Notes: generated from the letters alone by a model not told the origin. Positions 7,541-15,541 are shown, numbered from the stretch's first letter. The stretch is 18,268 bases of DNA from Anaerolineales bacterium (GCA_025938055.1 JAICQC010000035.1:1-18268); one strand, 5' to 3'. Numbers and translations: made by a program.

Positions 7541-8641
7541 TCAACCCACCTTAATATTCACCCGGTGCCAGGCATTATTCATATATCCCTTAAAATTCCA
7601 AACCTGCGAAATATCCTGTGGCTGCGTGTTGGCAGCGGTGTCCATGGCGCGCACAACGAGCTGATATTTTCCAGGTATCAACTTAAAGTTTGCCTTCCAT
7701 AACGTCCACGCCCAACAACTTGGATCATGGAACAATTCGGCTTGGACCCAGGTGAGACCTCCATCACAGGAAACATCTACACGCGCAATTTCCCTCCCGC
7801 CTGCCATCGAATATCCCTGCACTGTGACAACACCAGGCCGGACCCATTCATTTTCATCGTGTGAACAGATCACCGAGGTAACATTCATTTCACCAAGCAT
7901 CACGCCATCCTCCCATTCCACCGTCTCAGGGCGCGTATGCGGGGCAAACAGCCGATAGGCATGGCTTTGAAAATAATTTTGTGATGGCTCGTTTTGCACG
8001 GTAATTTGATCCAGCCACTTCACACTGCGCGCGCCAATATAACCTGGCACGATCGCCCGCAGGGGGAATCCATGCACAGGGGTAAGCGGCTCGCCGTTCA
8101 TCTCGTACGCCAGAATCACTTCAGGACCCAATGCTTTTCCGAGTGGAATCGACCCGCCATATCGAAACTGCTTATGGTGACGTTCCACCTGATCCAGCCC
8201 GCGAAATTCCACATGCAGAGGAAGATCCGTTTCACGTTCCACACCGGCTTGTGCCAGCACATCCCGAAGCCTAACCCCGGACCAGACCGCGTGACTGATC
8301 GCTTCCACGCCCCATCCCAACTCATTGGGGATCGATTCCAGAGCCATTAATTCCTCACGCCGATTGCCCGCACATTGTAGGGTAGCGGAAACATCCACAC
8401 GCTCAAAGTTATCTTGAACATCATCCAACGATAAGGACAAAGGCTGCAAAACCCCGCCACTGATTTGCAAACGATAAGAGCGCATGTCCACTTCAGGCAC
8501 ATCCCCATGATTGCGGACAAAGAACAAATTGGTCGGCGTGATATACGATTGACTTAATAACCTGGGTGGCGGTCCCGCGTTGAACGGGTGTGCCTGTCTC
8601 ACTACAAAATCAGGGTGTTTATCAAAAGATATATTGAGCAT
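7541..8641 (-). CDS. Sulfite oxidase-family molybdopterin oxidoreductase, cytoplasmic
   Basis: A 366-residue protein with the two domains of the sulfite oxidase family. Residues about 30-215 are the molybdopterin domain: FVRNHGDVPEVD, TLQCAGNRR with the molybdenum-ligand Cys90, AISHAVWSGVRLRDVL and TPVHGFPLRAIVPGYIGARSVKWL. Residues about 235-365 are the Ig-like dimerisation domain, with SCDGGLTWVQAEL and WAWTLW. There is no Tat or Sec signal and no cytochrome b5 or c domain, unlike many exported sulfite dehydrogenases, so the enzyme is probably cytoplasmic with an unidentified electron acceptor. The substrate may be sulfite, but YedY/MsrP-like or other roles cannot be excluded. The start ATG 8641 has AAGG 8 nt upstream. 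It lies 27 bp after the 791-residue hydrolase gene and is probably co-transcribed with it. Confidence 0.9.
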   Translation of the reverse strand: MLNISFDKHPDFVVRQAHPFNAGPPPRLLSQSYITPTNLFFVRNHGDVPEVDMRSYRLQISGGVLQPLSLSLDDVQDNFERVDVSATLQCAGNRREELMALESIPNELGWGVEAISHAVWSGVRLRDVLAQAGVERETDLPLHVEFRGLDQVERHHKQFRYGGSIPLGKALGPEVILAYEMNGEPLTPVHGFPLRAIVPGYIGARSVKWLDQITVQNEPSQNYFQSHAYRLFAPHTRPETVEWEDGVMLGEMNVTSVICSHDENEWVRPGVVTVQGYSMAGGREIARVDVSCDGGLTWVQAELFHDPSCWAWTLWKANFKLIPGKYQLVVRAMDTAANTQPQDISQVWNFKGYMNNAWHRVNIKVG

Positions 8642-8668
8642 AAATATCGCCTTGTTTCAACTAAAGCT

Positions 8669-11044
8669 CTATAGAGAAACAACGACCGGCTCTGTATCCG
8701 TCACCGTAACGGACTTACCATTTGCAAAGAGCACTTCGGTCTTATCCTGCCCCCGGATAAGTTTTAACCCGCGATACCCGATCGTCACATCCCAAGGGAA
8801 AGGATTTCTGCCTTCCAGTTTTACACGCGTGCCGGAAAGGATCTCAACGCCAAGCACGCGCAGGAACAGATCCACGGGAGCAAGTCCATTTAACGAGTTG
8901 CGCTCACCCATGCCTGTCCCATTTTCGGCGTGGTAGCGCGCATAGAACGCATGGTTCTGCTTGAGGTTTTGAATTATGCCCGTCATAAGATGCGCCACCA
9001 GTCGCGCCGCGTCAGAACGGAATCCATACCTGAGCAAGCCCTCGGCAATGAACAGGTTCCAGGGCAGGTGGACAGCCTGTGAGATGGCTTCGGCTTCAGG
9101 CTGGTTCAACGGGAATGCCGCGCAGGCGGGCACACCAAAGGGACGGTTGAAGCGGCTCGCATCCAGCAGGGCGCGCCCGATCATGGTCTGGGCGTGCTGG
9201 TCATCCGGAATGCCAGCCCAGAGCGGCATGAAAAGTGTGTGGTCTTCAGTGGTGAAATCCAGCGTGCTGATGATGATCGTATCTTCCTCCGCCAGCCCTC
9301 GCACCGAAACCTTCGCCAGCTTCGAGTAAACCTTCTGCGTGGTAAACACCGAGCCGCGGTTGTGCCATTGATAATCGCCGCTCCTGACCACTTCGTCCGC
9401 AGCTTTCGATGCGAATTGATGAATACGGATCTCGGGCCGCTTCGCTGTGGGGCTGTGAGTCCGCACTTCGATCAACAGGCGGATCGGCTGCTCGAACTTC
9501 AACTTGGGCGAAACTACGCCGGCGCCCTGCTGCTTCACCAGCACCTTGCCCGCCAGGCTTAGTCCGGTGTCGCGGTCACGATAATGATACAGACCCGTGC
9601 GCGGCTGCCAGGTGGACTCGATAGACGTGCGCAGCTTGGCAGCTTGTTCATGGAGCAGAGGCAGGGCATCGTACCGTTCGAGGCGCTCCGCCATTTTGAT
9701 AAGACAGGCTGCTTCATGATAGAGCATTGCCTCCAATGCCGGGCTGTGAACCTGGGTAATGTCCACGCCGAGAGACCAGGCGTGCCAGGCGTCGAACAGG
9801 GGATGATCCTCAAACCCTGTCTGCAGGATATGTTTCCACTGCGGCAGACCATCCCGGTCCTCATCGTATTCAGGAGAAAACCATGACCAGAAAAACGTAT
9901 GCAGCTTGGGAAATACTTCATGTAGAAACTTCTGGTCTTCCGCTTTTTCATACAGCTTCCAGGCGAGGCTTGCCAGGATGGGCGCGGCAAGATAACGCCC
10001 GCGCTGACCAGCCATGCCGGGTTTTCCATCGATGAAGCCCTCTTCGTTCTGAATCGCCAGGAAATTTTCCAGCAGATCGCGCGCCGCCTCCGAGGCAGGC
10101 AGGACGCTCGACACATAATAGGCATCGAACGGAGTTTGCCCATTCCACGAGACGGGATAATCGGTGCCATCGCCTTTGGGCGAATAGCCGTTGTCGGGTC
10201 CGCGCGTGGAGACGAGGGATGGGCAGGGTAAATGCGTATCCGGTGGAAAGAACAATCCGAAAGCAGCATTCTGACTAAGGGCAAATGCGGCGTCCCAATC
10301 CCTGTCACCGGTGCGGATGTCGATCGTCTGGCTGGAATTGAGCAGCTCGAGCCGGGCGCGTTCTGCCTCCCAGGGGCGCGCCGAGGTTTGGCGGGCGAGG
10401 TCGAACGAGGACTGCAATTGGTCTGTCGCGGCTTGGACCCAGGTGAGAGTCCGGGTGGCGCCGGGACCCAGATCAAGGTCCAGGAAGAGGGAAGGATGCG
10501 GACCCGAGCCGGGCGCGGGACCACCGGTCAAAAAGAGCACGGGGAAGAGTCCGCCGGTTTGCCCTGCAAGAATATTGACCATTTGCAGCTGCGTCGCGGT
10601 CATGCTCTGCCCTGTGATCGGCGTGAGGAGCGCGCAGACCTCCAGACGGATATTCCGTGTGGCGCTGGTCTTGTTGACAACCGTCATGCGGCTGCTGACC
10701 GCATTGGACTGTGGAACCCAGTACTCGGTTGTAACGTCTATGTTCTTTAGAGGAGAGTAGTCCAGGATGAGAAAATTCGGGTAAAAGCGGCGGAGAGTCG
10801 GCGGCAGGGCAAATGCAGCCGGGTCACTGACGATTTTCCCGTTTTCGCTGAAACGCAGAAAAATTCGCATGGCTTTTGCACGCAGCCCGTACGTGGTGTG
10901 AAGCGAAAGCGCAGGAGGCTCCCCGCCGCCGGCAATGGCGAGTTCCCAGATGTGGTCGTTGAGGTAGTCGGGAATGGAGAGGCGTGAATCCGCCGCGAGG
11001 TTGAGGCAGAGCGGGTCTCCCAGGGCAAGTGACCAATCACGCAT
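8669..11044 (-). CDS. Putative six-hairpin glycoside hydrolase with inserted beta-rich domain
   Basis: A 791-residue protein without a signal peptide that I cannot assign to a named enzyme. Residues about 1-245 are beta-rich and resemble the N-terminal super-sandwich of GH63/GH15-like enzymes. From about 246 an (alpha/alpha)6-type barrel begins, with WNGQTPFDAYYVSSVL (candidate acid Asp307), NEEGFIDGKPG, YDEDRDGLPQWKHIL and DAWHAWSLGVDIT. The barrel is interrupted at about 500-600 by a stretch of predicted beta strands (KLKFEQPIRLLIEVRTH, SVRGLAEEDTIIISTLDF). It resumes with FGVPACAAFPLNQPE, LPWNLFIAEGLLRYGF and HAENGTGMGERNSLNGLAPVDLFLRVLG (candidate base Glu706 or Glu714). A mannosylglycerate/glucosylglycerate hydrolase-like or trehalase-like fold is plausible, with a glucoside or osmolyte substrate guessed from the nearby operon. 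The ATG at 11044 has no Shine-Dalgarno sequence; TACAAT ends 6 nt before it. The fold call is moderate and the function is unknown. Confidence 0.72.
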   Translation of the reverse strand: MRDWSLALGDPLCLNLAADSRLSIPDYLNDHIWELAIAGGGEPPALSLHTTYGLRAKAMRIFLRFSENGKIVSDPAAFALPPTLRRFYPNFLILDYSPLKNIDVTTEYWVPQSNAVSSRMTVVNKTSATRNIRLEVCALLTPITGQSMTATQLQMVNILAGQTGGLFPVLFLTGGPAPGSGPHPSLFLDLDLGPGATRTLTWVQAATDQLQSSFDLARQTSARPWEAERARLELLNSSQTIDIRTGDRDWDAAFALSQNAAFGLFFPPDTHLPCPSLVSTRGPDNGYSPKGDGTDYPVSWNGQTPFDAYYVSSVLPASEAARDLLENFLAIQNEEGFIDGKPGMAGQRGRYLAAPILASLAWKLYEKAEDQKFLHEVFPKLHTFFWSWFSPEYDEDRDGLPQWKHILQTGFEDHPLFDAWHAWSLGVDITQVHSPALEAMLYHEAACLIKMAERLERYDALPLLHEQAAKLRTSIESTWQPRTGLYHYRDRDTGLSLAGKVLVKQQGAGVVSPKLKFEQPIRLLIEVRTHSPTAKRPEIRIHQFASKAADEVVRSGDYQWHNRGSVFTTQKVYSKLAKVSVRGLAEEDTIIISTLDFTTEDHTLFMPLWAGIPDDQHAQTMIGRALLDASRFNRPFGVPACAAFPLNQPEAEAISQAVHLPWNLFIAEGLLRYGFRSDAARLVAHLMTGIIQNLKQNHAFYARYHAENGTGMGERNSLNGLAPVDLFLRVLGVEILSGTRVKLEGRNPFPWDVTIGYRGLKLIRGQDKTEVLFANGKSVTVTDTEPVVVSL

Positions 11045-11050
11045 AGGTGT

Positions 11051-11056
11051 ATTGTA
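11051..11056 (-). promoter_or_regulatory. Candidate -10 box for a leaderless transcript of the 791-residue hydrolase gene
   Basis: TACAAT on the minus strand ends only 6 nt before the ATG at 11044, so transcription would start at or beside the start codon. No ribosome binding site is present, which agrees with a leaderless mRNA. The -35 at normal spacing is poor (GTCAGA), so this is tentative. Confidence 0.3.
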
Positions 11057-11173
11057 TTACAAAGTGCCGCTTCTCTGACGTAATTTTATTTTTGATCTTC
11101 ACCCTGCACAGTGTTGTAAAAGTCAATTTGTTTATAAGACAAGCGGCAGGCAGACTATCAAGAGGTCAAAGGG

Positions 11174-11179
11174 TATAAT
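11174..11179 (+). promoter_or_regulatory. Candidate -10 box for the MaoC gene
   Basis: A perfect TATAAT stands 86 bp before the MaoC start in the divergent gap. No convincing -35 is seen at 16-18 bp. Initiation here would begin around 11186, placing the mRNA 5' end inside the 8-nt-phased array. Confidence 0.35.
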
Positions 11180-11180
11180 T

Positions 11181-11254
11181 TAGTCTTCTAGTCTGATAGT
11201 TGGCTAGTTTGCTAGTCGACGAAAAGACTAAGGACAAGCAGACGAGGAGACTAA
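11181..11254 (+). repeat. 8-nt-phased leader array forming an imperfect palindrome
   Basis: Five consecutive octamers each begin with TAGT, at 11181, 11189, 11197, 11205 and 11213. From the GTCGAC palindrome (11215-11220) onward the phase continues with GAC at 11218, 11226, 11233, 11241 and 11249 (steps 8, 7, 8, 8). The GAC half is largely the reverse complement of the TAGT half: TTAGTCTT (11180-11187) has an exact partner AAGACTAA (11224-11231) and a second near the right end. About two thirds of the positions of the two 37-38-nt arms match by eye, more with G-U pairs. The Shine-Dalgarno GAGGAG (11244-11249) lies inside the right arm, 10 nt before the MaoC ATG. A related array precedes coaD. 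Confidence 0.65.
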
Positions 11255-11259
11255 CCCCC

Positions 11260-11706
11260 ATGGGACTCTACTTTGAAGAATTCAGCGTCGGGCAGAAAGT
11301 GATCACAGAAAAACGAACGATCACTGAAAACGATATCATGTCCTTTGCCGCCTTATCCGGCGATAACAACCGCATCCATACCGATCCTGAATTCAGCAAG
11401 ACGACGATGTTTGGCAGGCAGGTGGCACATGGGCTGTTAGGATTGTCCATCGCCTCAGGTCTGGCATGGCAGACCGGAATTCTGGATGGCACCGTGATCG
11501 CTTTCCGTGAGGTGAACGAGTGGAAGTTTGTGAAGCCGGTGTTTATTGGAGACACGATTTATGTCGACCTGGAAGTGAAAGAAACAAAATCCCTGCCGCG
11601 TATCGGCGGAGGCTCGGTGACAATCACACTTGAAATAAAAAATCAGAACGAGGAAGTGTGTCATCGTGGATCGTGGACCGTGTTGATGATGAGTACACCT
11701 AAATAG
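11260..11706 (+). CDS. MaoC-like hot-dog dehydratase
   Basis: A 148-residue single hot-dog protein of the (R)-specific enoyl-CoA hydratase / MaoC family. These enzymes add water across the double bond of enoyl-CoA or enoyl-ACP thioesters, or remove it. Visible is the hydratase-2 motif SFAALSGDNNRIHTD with catalytic Asp35 and His40, then FGRQVAHGLLGLSIASGL, FVKPVFIGDTIYVDLEV and a closing beta strand. The length fits the family. The start ATG 11260 gives the normal MaoC beginning MGLYFEEFSVGQ, with GAGGAG 10 nt upstream; an open in-frame extension through the octamer array is not family-like. It stands alone between divergent hydrolase and downstream PBP1A genes, with no fatty acid or PHA genes nearby, so its substrate is open. 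Confidence 0.88.
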   Translation: MGLYFEEFSVGQKVITEKRTITENDIMSFAALSGDNNRIHTDPEFSKTTMFGRQVAHGLLGLSIASGLAWQTGILDGTVIAFREVNEWKFVKPVFIGDTIYVDLEVKETKSLPRIGGGSVTITLEIKNQNEEVCHRGSWTVLMMSTPK

Positions 11707-11718
11707 ACCCTTAACCTA

Positions 11719-11812
11719 AGACACTAAAGGTCTATTCTGTAACAAGACCTTGCGTTTGCAGAACGCCGTGCCTACCACACACTGTAAATGATAAAGGAGA
11801 CCTTTAGGGTCT
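11719..11812 (+). promoter_or_regulatory. Structured leader with competing inverted repeats before PBP1A
   Basis: AGACACTAAAGGTCT (11719-11733) and AGACCTTTAGGGTCT (11798-11812) are complementary at 14 of 15 positions across a 64-nt spacer. AAGGTCT (11727-11733) can instead pair with nearby AGACCTT (11745-11751), and GCGTT/AACGC (11752-11756 and 11762-11766) forms a further hairpin. The right arm overlaps a Shine-Dalgarno-like AAAGGAG (11793-11799), which is too far from the PBP1A ATG to serve it. There is no U-run, so it is not a plain terminator for MaoC. It may be a regulatory leader or a recombination remnant. Confidence 0.35.
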
Positions 11813-11833
11813 AGATACAAATTTGGTGAATTT

Positions 11834-14800
11834 ATGACTAGTGACGAAGAAAAAAGAAGAGAAGAAGAGAATAGAAGATTCCTAAAACGGCTGATTGATT
11901 CGGAGGCGGAGACCCGGGCAGATGTGCCGATTGATCCGAAGGAGGAAGAGTCCGACCCGAACGCGACAACCAAAGCAAGCCCAGCCCATCGCACGCCGAC
12001 TCCCACGCCGAACATCCCTCTGGATGAAAATAACATGCCGCTGCCGCGCCGGGTGGATGAACTCGACCTGGATGGCACGCGCGTTTCGCCGGTTGCATAT
12101 GAGTCGCCGAGCCGCACAAGGAACGCGCAGAGCGCGCGAACGCGACTGGCGCCGCCCGTCCAACCCCCGATCCAGCCTACGGCTGCGGACGGTGTGACTC
12201 CGTTCCACTGGAGGAGCGGCTGGGGCGGCTGCCTGGTACGCGGGTTGCTTATTTCGCTCTTTGGCATGGTCGTGCTGCTGATCATCGGCGGGTCTGCGCT
12301 GCTGTTTTCGTACTATTCCATTGCACGTACTTTGCCCAGCGTGGAGGATTTGCAAAACCGCGCCTCTCAGTTTGAAACGACGCGTATTTTGGACCGGAAC
12401 GGGAATCCACTTTACGAGATCCTCGATCCGAATGCCGGGCGCCGCACCTATGTAACCCTCGACCGCATCTCTCCTATGCTCATTGCCGCCACCATTGCCA
12501 CTGAAGACGCGGACTTTTATGAGCATCCCGGCTTTGATGTCGTGGCGATCATGCGCGCCCTGTGGGAGAACTATCGCACCGGCGGGGAGGGCGGCGGCGC
12601 ATCCACCATTACCCAGCAGCTTGCACGGGCATTACTACTCACCCCGGAAGAGCGCGCCGAGCGGACCTACTCCCGCAAAGTTCGGGAGATCATCCTGGCG
12701 GCGGAGATCACGCGCCGTTATCCCAAGGACGATATCCTCGAACTGTATCTCAATGAAATTTATTATGGCAATCTTGCCTATGGCATCGAAGCCGCTGCAG
12801 AGACGTACTTTGGCAAGACAGCCAACCAGCTCACTCTGGCAGAGGCATCCTTCCTGGCAGGGCTGCCCCAATCTCCCTCCGTCTATGACATCTACACCAA
12901 TCCCGAAGTGACGCTGGCGCGCCAGCAGCAGGTTCTGGTGCTGATGTATGCGCTGAGCCAGACGGATGGATGTATCACCGTCAGCAACAGTGATGTGCCC
13001 ATCTGTGTGGATGAGGTCGCTGCCACGAGTGCGGCGAATGAGATGAAGAGCTACACGTTTAATTCACCGAACGTGACCTCCCGCTATCCTCACTGGGTCA
13101 ACTTCGTCCGTTCGGAACTGGAAAAGCTGTATGACGCGCAGACGATCTATCGCTCAGGTTTCATTGTGTACACTACGATCGACCCTGCGCTGCAGGACGA
13201 AGCGCAGAGGCTGGTTACAGAACAGGTGGCGCTGCTCGCGGATAAGAACGCGCACAACGGAGCTATGGTGGCGATCAAGCCGTCCACTGGAGAGATCCTT
13301 GCGATGGTGGGTTCACCAGACTTCAATAACGATGCGATCTCCGGTCAGATCAACATGGCAGACAGCCCCACGCGACAGCCGGGCTCGTCCATCAAGCCCA
13401 TCAACTATATTGCCGCATTCGAAAAAGGCTGGACGCCCGCCACGTTGATATGGGATGTGTCCAGCGAATTCCCACCCTCAGGCGACCCGAACGATACGCG
13501 TGAGCCGTACCGCCCTGTCAACTATGACGGAAACTTCCACGGTCCGGTCACGGTGCGTACCGCTTTATCCAATTCGTTTAATGTCCCGGCTGTGAAGACG
13601 CTGGATTTTGTCAAAATTTATGATGACCCGAATACGCCACACAGGGACGGCATGATCGAGATGGCAGAACGGCTGGGCATCACCACCTTCACCAGACCGG
13701 ACTATGGCTTATCCCTGACGCTGGGGGGCGGCGATGTCAGCCTGCTGGAGTTGACCTCTGCATATTCCGTGTTCGCCAATGGCGGCAAAAAGGTTCCGCC
13801 CGTTGCCATCCTGCGGATCGTAGACTTCGAGGGCAACGTTGTGTACGAGTACCAGCCGCCTCAACCTGAGCAGGTTGTTCGTGAGGAACACGCATTCCTG
13901 ATCTCCTCCATCCTTTCTGATAATGAAGCGCGGGCATGGATGTTCGGTCGCAACTCGCTCCTGAACCTGCCGTTCCAGGTCGCCGCCAAGACCGGCACCA
14001 CCAACGATTTCCGCGATAACTGGACTCTGGGCTATACCCCCGATCTGGTGACCGGCGTCTGGGTGGGCAATGCAGATTACACACCCATGGTCAATACAAC
14101 GGGTCTTACCGGTGCCGCACCGATCTGGTCCTCGTTCATGCAGTATGCCGTACCCATTGTCAGCGGCGGCGCACCAACGCCCTTCTCCGTGCCCGCAGGC
14201 ATCACACAAAGAGCAGTCTGTTCCATTTCAGGAGTAGAAGCATCACAATCCTGCCGCGGCGGTCAGCGCAATGAATTTTTCGTAAGCGACCAGCCTCCTC
14301 TGCCGCCCTCGCAGGATCTATTGCGCCGCGTCAACATCGATACATGGACCGGCTTGATCGCCGGAAATGCCTGTCAGGAATTCGTCAAGGATGACCTGGT
14401 GATGAACGTCAGCGACAAATGGGGACGGCAGTGGCTGCGTTCCGGCGCAGGCCGCGACTGGCTTGAGTCACATGATCTGCCGCGCAACCCGTTCTTCGCG
14501 CCCGATCGCGAGTGCAGCGAAGCTGACCCGCGTCCCGTTCTCCAGTTCAGCAACCTGAATGAAAGCACGGTCGTTACTACTACCTCCCTCGATATCCAGG
14601 GCGTCATCGACGTCAGGAACGGCGGTTTCACAGGCTGGCGGCTTGAATACGGCGCCGGGCAGGATCCCGGAGAATGGAATGTTCTTGCGCAGGGGACGAA
14701 CGCCATTCCAAATCCCTCGCTGATCCATACCTGGAACCTGGAGGGAATCCAGGAGACTCAAGTCACCCTGCGGCTGTATCTCTCCAACGGAGAGGATAAT

Positions 14801-15001
14801 TATGCCGAACGCCGCGTGACAATAACGCTCAACCTGCCCACACCAACCGCGTCGCCTACAGAAACGCCCACGCAATTCCCACCCACTGTGATCCCCACAG
14901 ATACATCCATTCCCGTCACGCCCACGGAAACGCCCACTCAGTTCCCAACCGACACACCGACGGAAACCCCGGAAGAAGAAGACGATGATGAAGATGAATA
15001 A
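11834..15001 (+). CDS. Class A penicillin-binding protein (PBP1A), transglycosylase/transpeptidase
   Basis: A 1055-residue bifunctional peptidoglycan synthase. It has a charged, Pro-rich cytoplasmic tail of about 130 residues and one membrane anchor (about 133-163, GCLVRGLLISLFGMVVLLII). The GT51 domain (about 180-355) has the catalytic Glu224 in IATEDADFYEHPGFD, then STITQQLARALLL and LELYLNEIYYGNLAYGIEAAA. The transpeptidase domain (about 470-775) has PGSSIKP (Ser518/Lys521), SFN (581-583) and KTGTTND (719-725). About 280 further residues follow: a Cys-containing region, an Ig-like segment (RNGGFTGWRLEYGAG) and a Pro/Thr tail with PTETPTQFP twice, ending in an acidic run. The tail may span or bind the cell wall. 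GGTGA sits about 5 nt before the ATG. It is monocistronic by appearance, with a terminator right at its stop. Family assignment is very secure; the roles of the terminal extensions are inferred. Confidence 0.96.
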   Translation: MTSDEEKRREEENRRFLKRLIDSEAETRADVPIDPKEEESDPNATTKASPAHRTPTPTPNIPLDENNMPLPRRVDELDLDGTRVSPVAYESPSRTRNAQSARTRLAPPVQPPIQPTAADGVTPFHWRSGWGGCLVRGLLISLFGMVVLLIIGGSALLFSYYSIARTLPSVEDLQNRASQFETTRILDRNGNPLYEILDPNAGRRTYVTLDRISPMLIAATIATEDADFYEHPGFDVVAIMRALWENYRTGGEGGGASTITQQLARALLLTPEERAERTYSRKVREIILAAEITRRYPKDDILELYLNEIYYGNLAYGIEAAAETYFGKTANQLTLAEASFLAGLPQSPSVYDIYTNPEVTLARQQQVLVLMYALSQTDGCITVSNSDVPICVDEVAATSAANEMKSYTFNSPNVTSRYPHWVNFVRSELEKLYDAQTIYRSGFIVYTTIDPALQDEAQRLVTEQVALLADKNAHNGAMVAIKPSTGEILAMVGSPDFNNDAISGQINMADSPTRQPGSSIKPINYIAAFEKGWTPATLIWDVSSEFPPSGDPNDTREPYRPVNYDGNFHGPVTVRTALSNSFNVPAVKTLDFVKIYDDPNTPHRDGMIEMAERLGITTFTRPDYGLSLTLGGGDVSLLELTSAYSVFANGGKKVPPVAILRIVDFEGNVVYEYQPPQPEQVVREEHAFLISSILSDNEARAWMFGRNSLLNLPFQVAAKTGTTNDFRDNWTLGYTPDLVTGVWVGNADYTPMVNTTGLTGAAPIWSSFMQYAVPIVSGGAPTPFSVPAGITQRAVCSISGVEASQSCRGGQRNEFFVSDQPPLPPSQDLLRRVNIDTWTGLIAGNACQEFVKDDLVMNVSDKWGRQWLRSGAGRDWLESHDLPRNPFFAPDRECSEADPRPVLQFSNLNESTVVTTTSLDIQGVIDVRNGGFTGWRLEYGAGQDPGEWNVLAQGTNAIPNPSLIHTWNLEGIQETQVTLRLYLSNGEDNYAERRVTITLNLPTPTASPTETPTQFPPTVIPTDTSIPVTPTETPTQFPTDTPTETPEEEDDDEDE

Positions 15002-15032
15002 AAATCACCCCGCCATCTGGCGGGGTGATTTT
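15001..15032. terminator. Bidirectional rho-independent terminator between convergent genes
   Basis: AAAATCACCCCGCC (15001-15014) and its exact complement (15019-15032) form a 14-bp stem with an ATCT loop. T-runs on the 3' side of both strands allow use by PBP1A (plus) and the recG-coaD-coiled-coil genes (minus). It begins in the last base of the PBP1A stop codon and lies 15 bp from the opposing stop. Confidence 0.92.
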
Positions 15033-15046
15033 TAATTGCCATAGAT

Positions 15047-15541
15047 TTATTTATCGACAGACTCAGCCGAGACAGATGAGGCTGGCGCCCGCCGGGACTG
15101 GGCGTCCTGCACTGCCCGGATACCGTTGTTGACCTGATTGGAAATTCGTTCCAGTTCCGCTTGCAGCTGCGTGAGGCTGTCGATCACGTAATCGTCCGCA
15201 TCGGCGCGGATCCCATCTGCCTCGGCGCGTGCCTGTATCAGGACTTGATCGGCGCGGCGCTGTGCATCCTGCATGACAGGGTCTTTTCCTACAAGCTGGT
15301 CGGCTTTTTGGCGGGCGATCTCGAGGGTGCGGTTGGCTTCCTCCTGCGCCTGCGCCAGCACACGGTCCCGCTGACCGAGAAGCTGCTGTGCCTTCTTCAC
15401 TTCCTCAGGAATCGCGATGCGCATCTGGTCAATGATATCGAGCATGCGGTCTTCGTCCACCATCACGTTGCGCGTGAGCGGAATGCTCTTGCTCTCATTG
15501 AACAGTTCTTCGAGTCGGTCAATTAATTGCAGGATATCCAT
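15047..15541 (-). CDS. SepIVA/DivIVA-like coiled-coil protein
   Basis: A 164-residue soluble, highly charged, mostly helical protein. The N-terminal part (LIDRLEELFNESKSIPLTRNVMVDEDRMLDIIDQMRIAIPEEVKKAQ) matches from memory the start of the actinobacterial division protein SepIVA and related DivIVA-like proteins. Residues about 50-145 are heptad-rich coiled coil (RDRVLAQAQEEANRTLEIARQKADQLV and similar). The tail is short and Ser/Ala-rich. Automatic annotation often labels such proteins ATP synthase subunit b-like, but there is no membrane segment. A role in septum or cell-pole organisation is inferred by homology. GGAGG lies 6 nt before the ATG. It follows coaD by 42 bp in the same direction, a gene order also found in actinobacteria. 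Confidence 0.75.
   Translation of the reverse strand: MDILQLIDRLEELFNESKSIPLTRNVMVDEDRMLDIIDQMRIAIPEEVKKAQQLLGQRDRVLAQAQEEANRTLEIARQKADQLVGKDPVMQDAQRRADQVLIQARAEADGIRADADDYVIDSLTQLQAELERISNQVNNGIRAVQDAQSRRAPASSVSAESVDK

Noticed and set aside
9559..10524. A 321-codon minus-strand open frame within the 791-residue hydrolase
   Set aside because: It is an alternative frame of the same region, very rich in Arg, Pro, Ser and Cys, with no domain; the main frame is continuous with conserved-looking motifs.
11181..11254. CRISPR-like array
   Set aside because: Units are about 8 nt and contiguous, without 25-40-nt repeats or spacers, and no cas gene is nearby.
11200..11259. N-terminal extension of MaoC from a TTG at 11200
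   Set aside because: The extension is the octamer array read in frame, is not family-like, and the ATG at 11260 has a ribosome site and the normal MaoC start.
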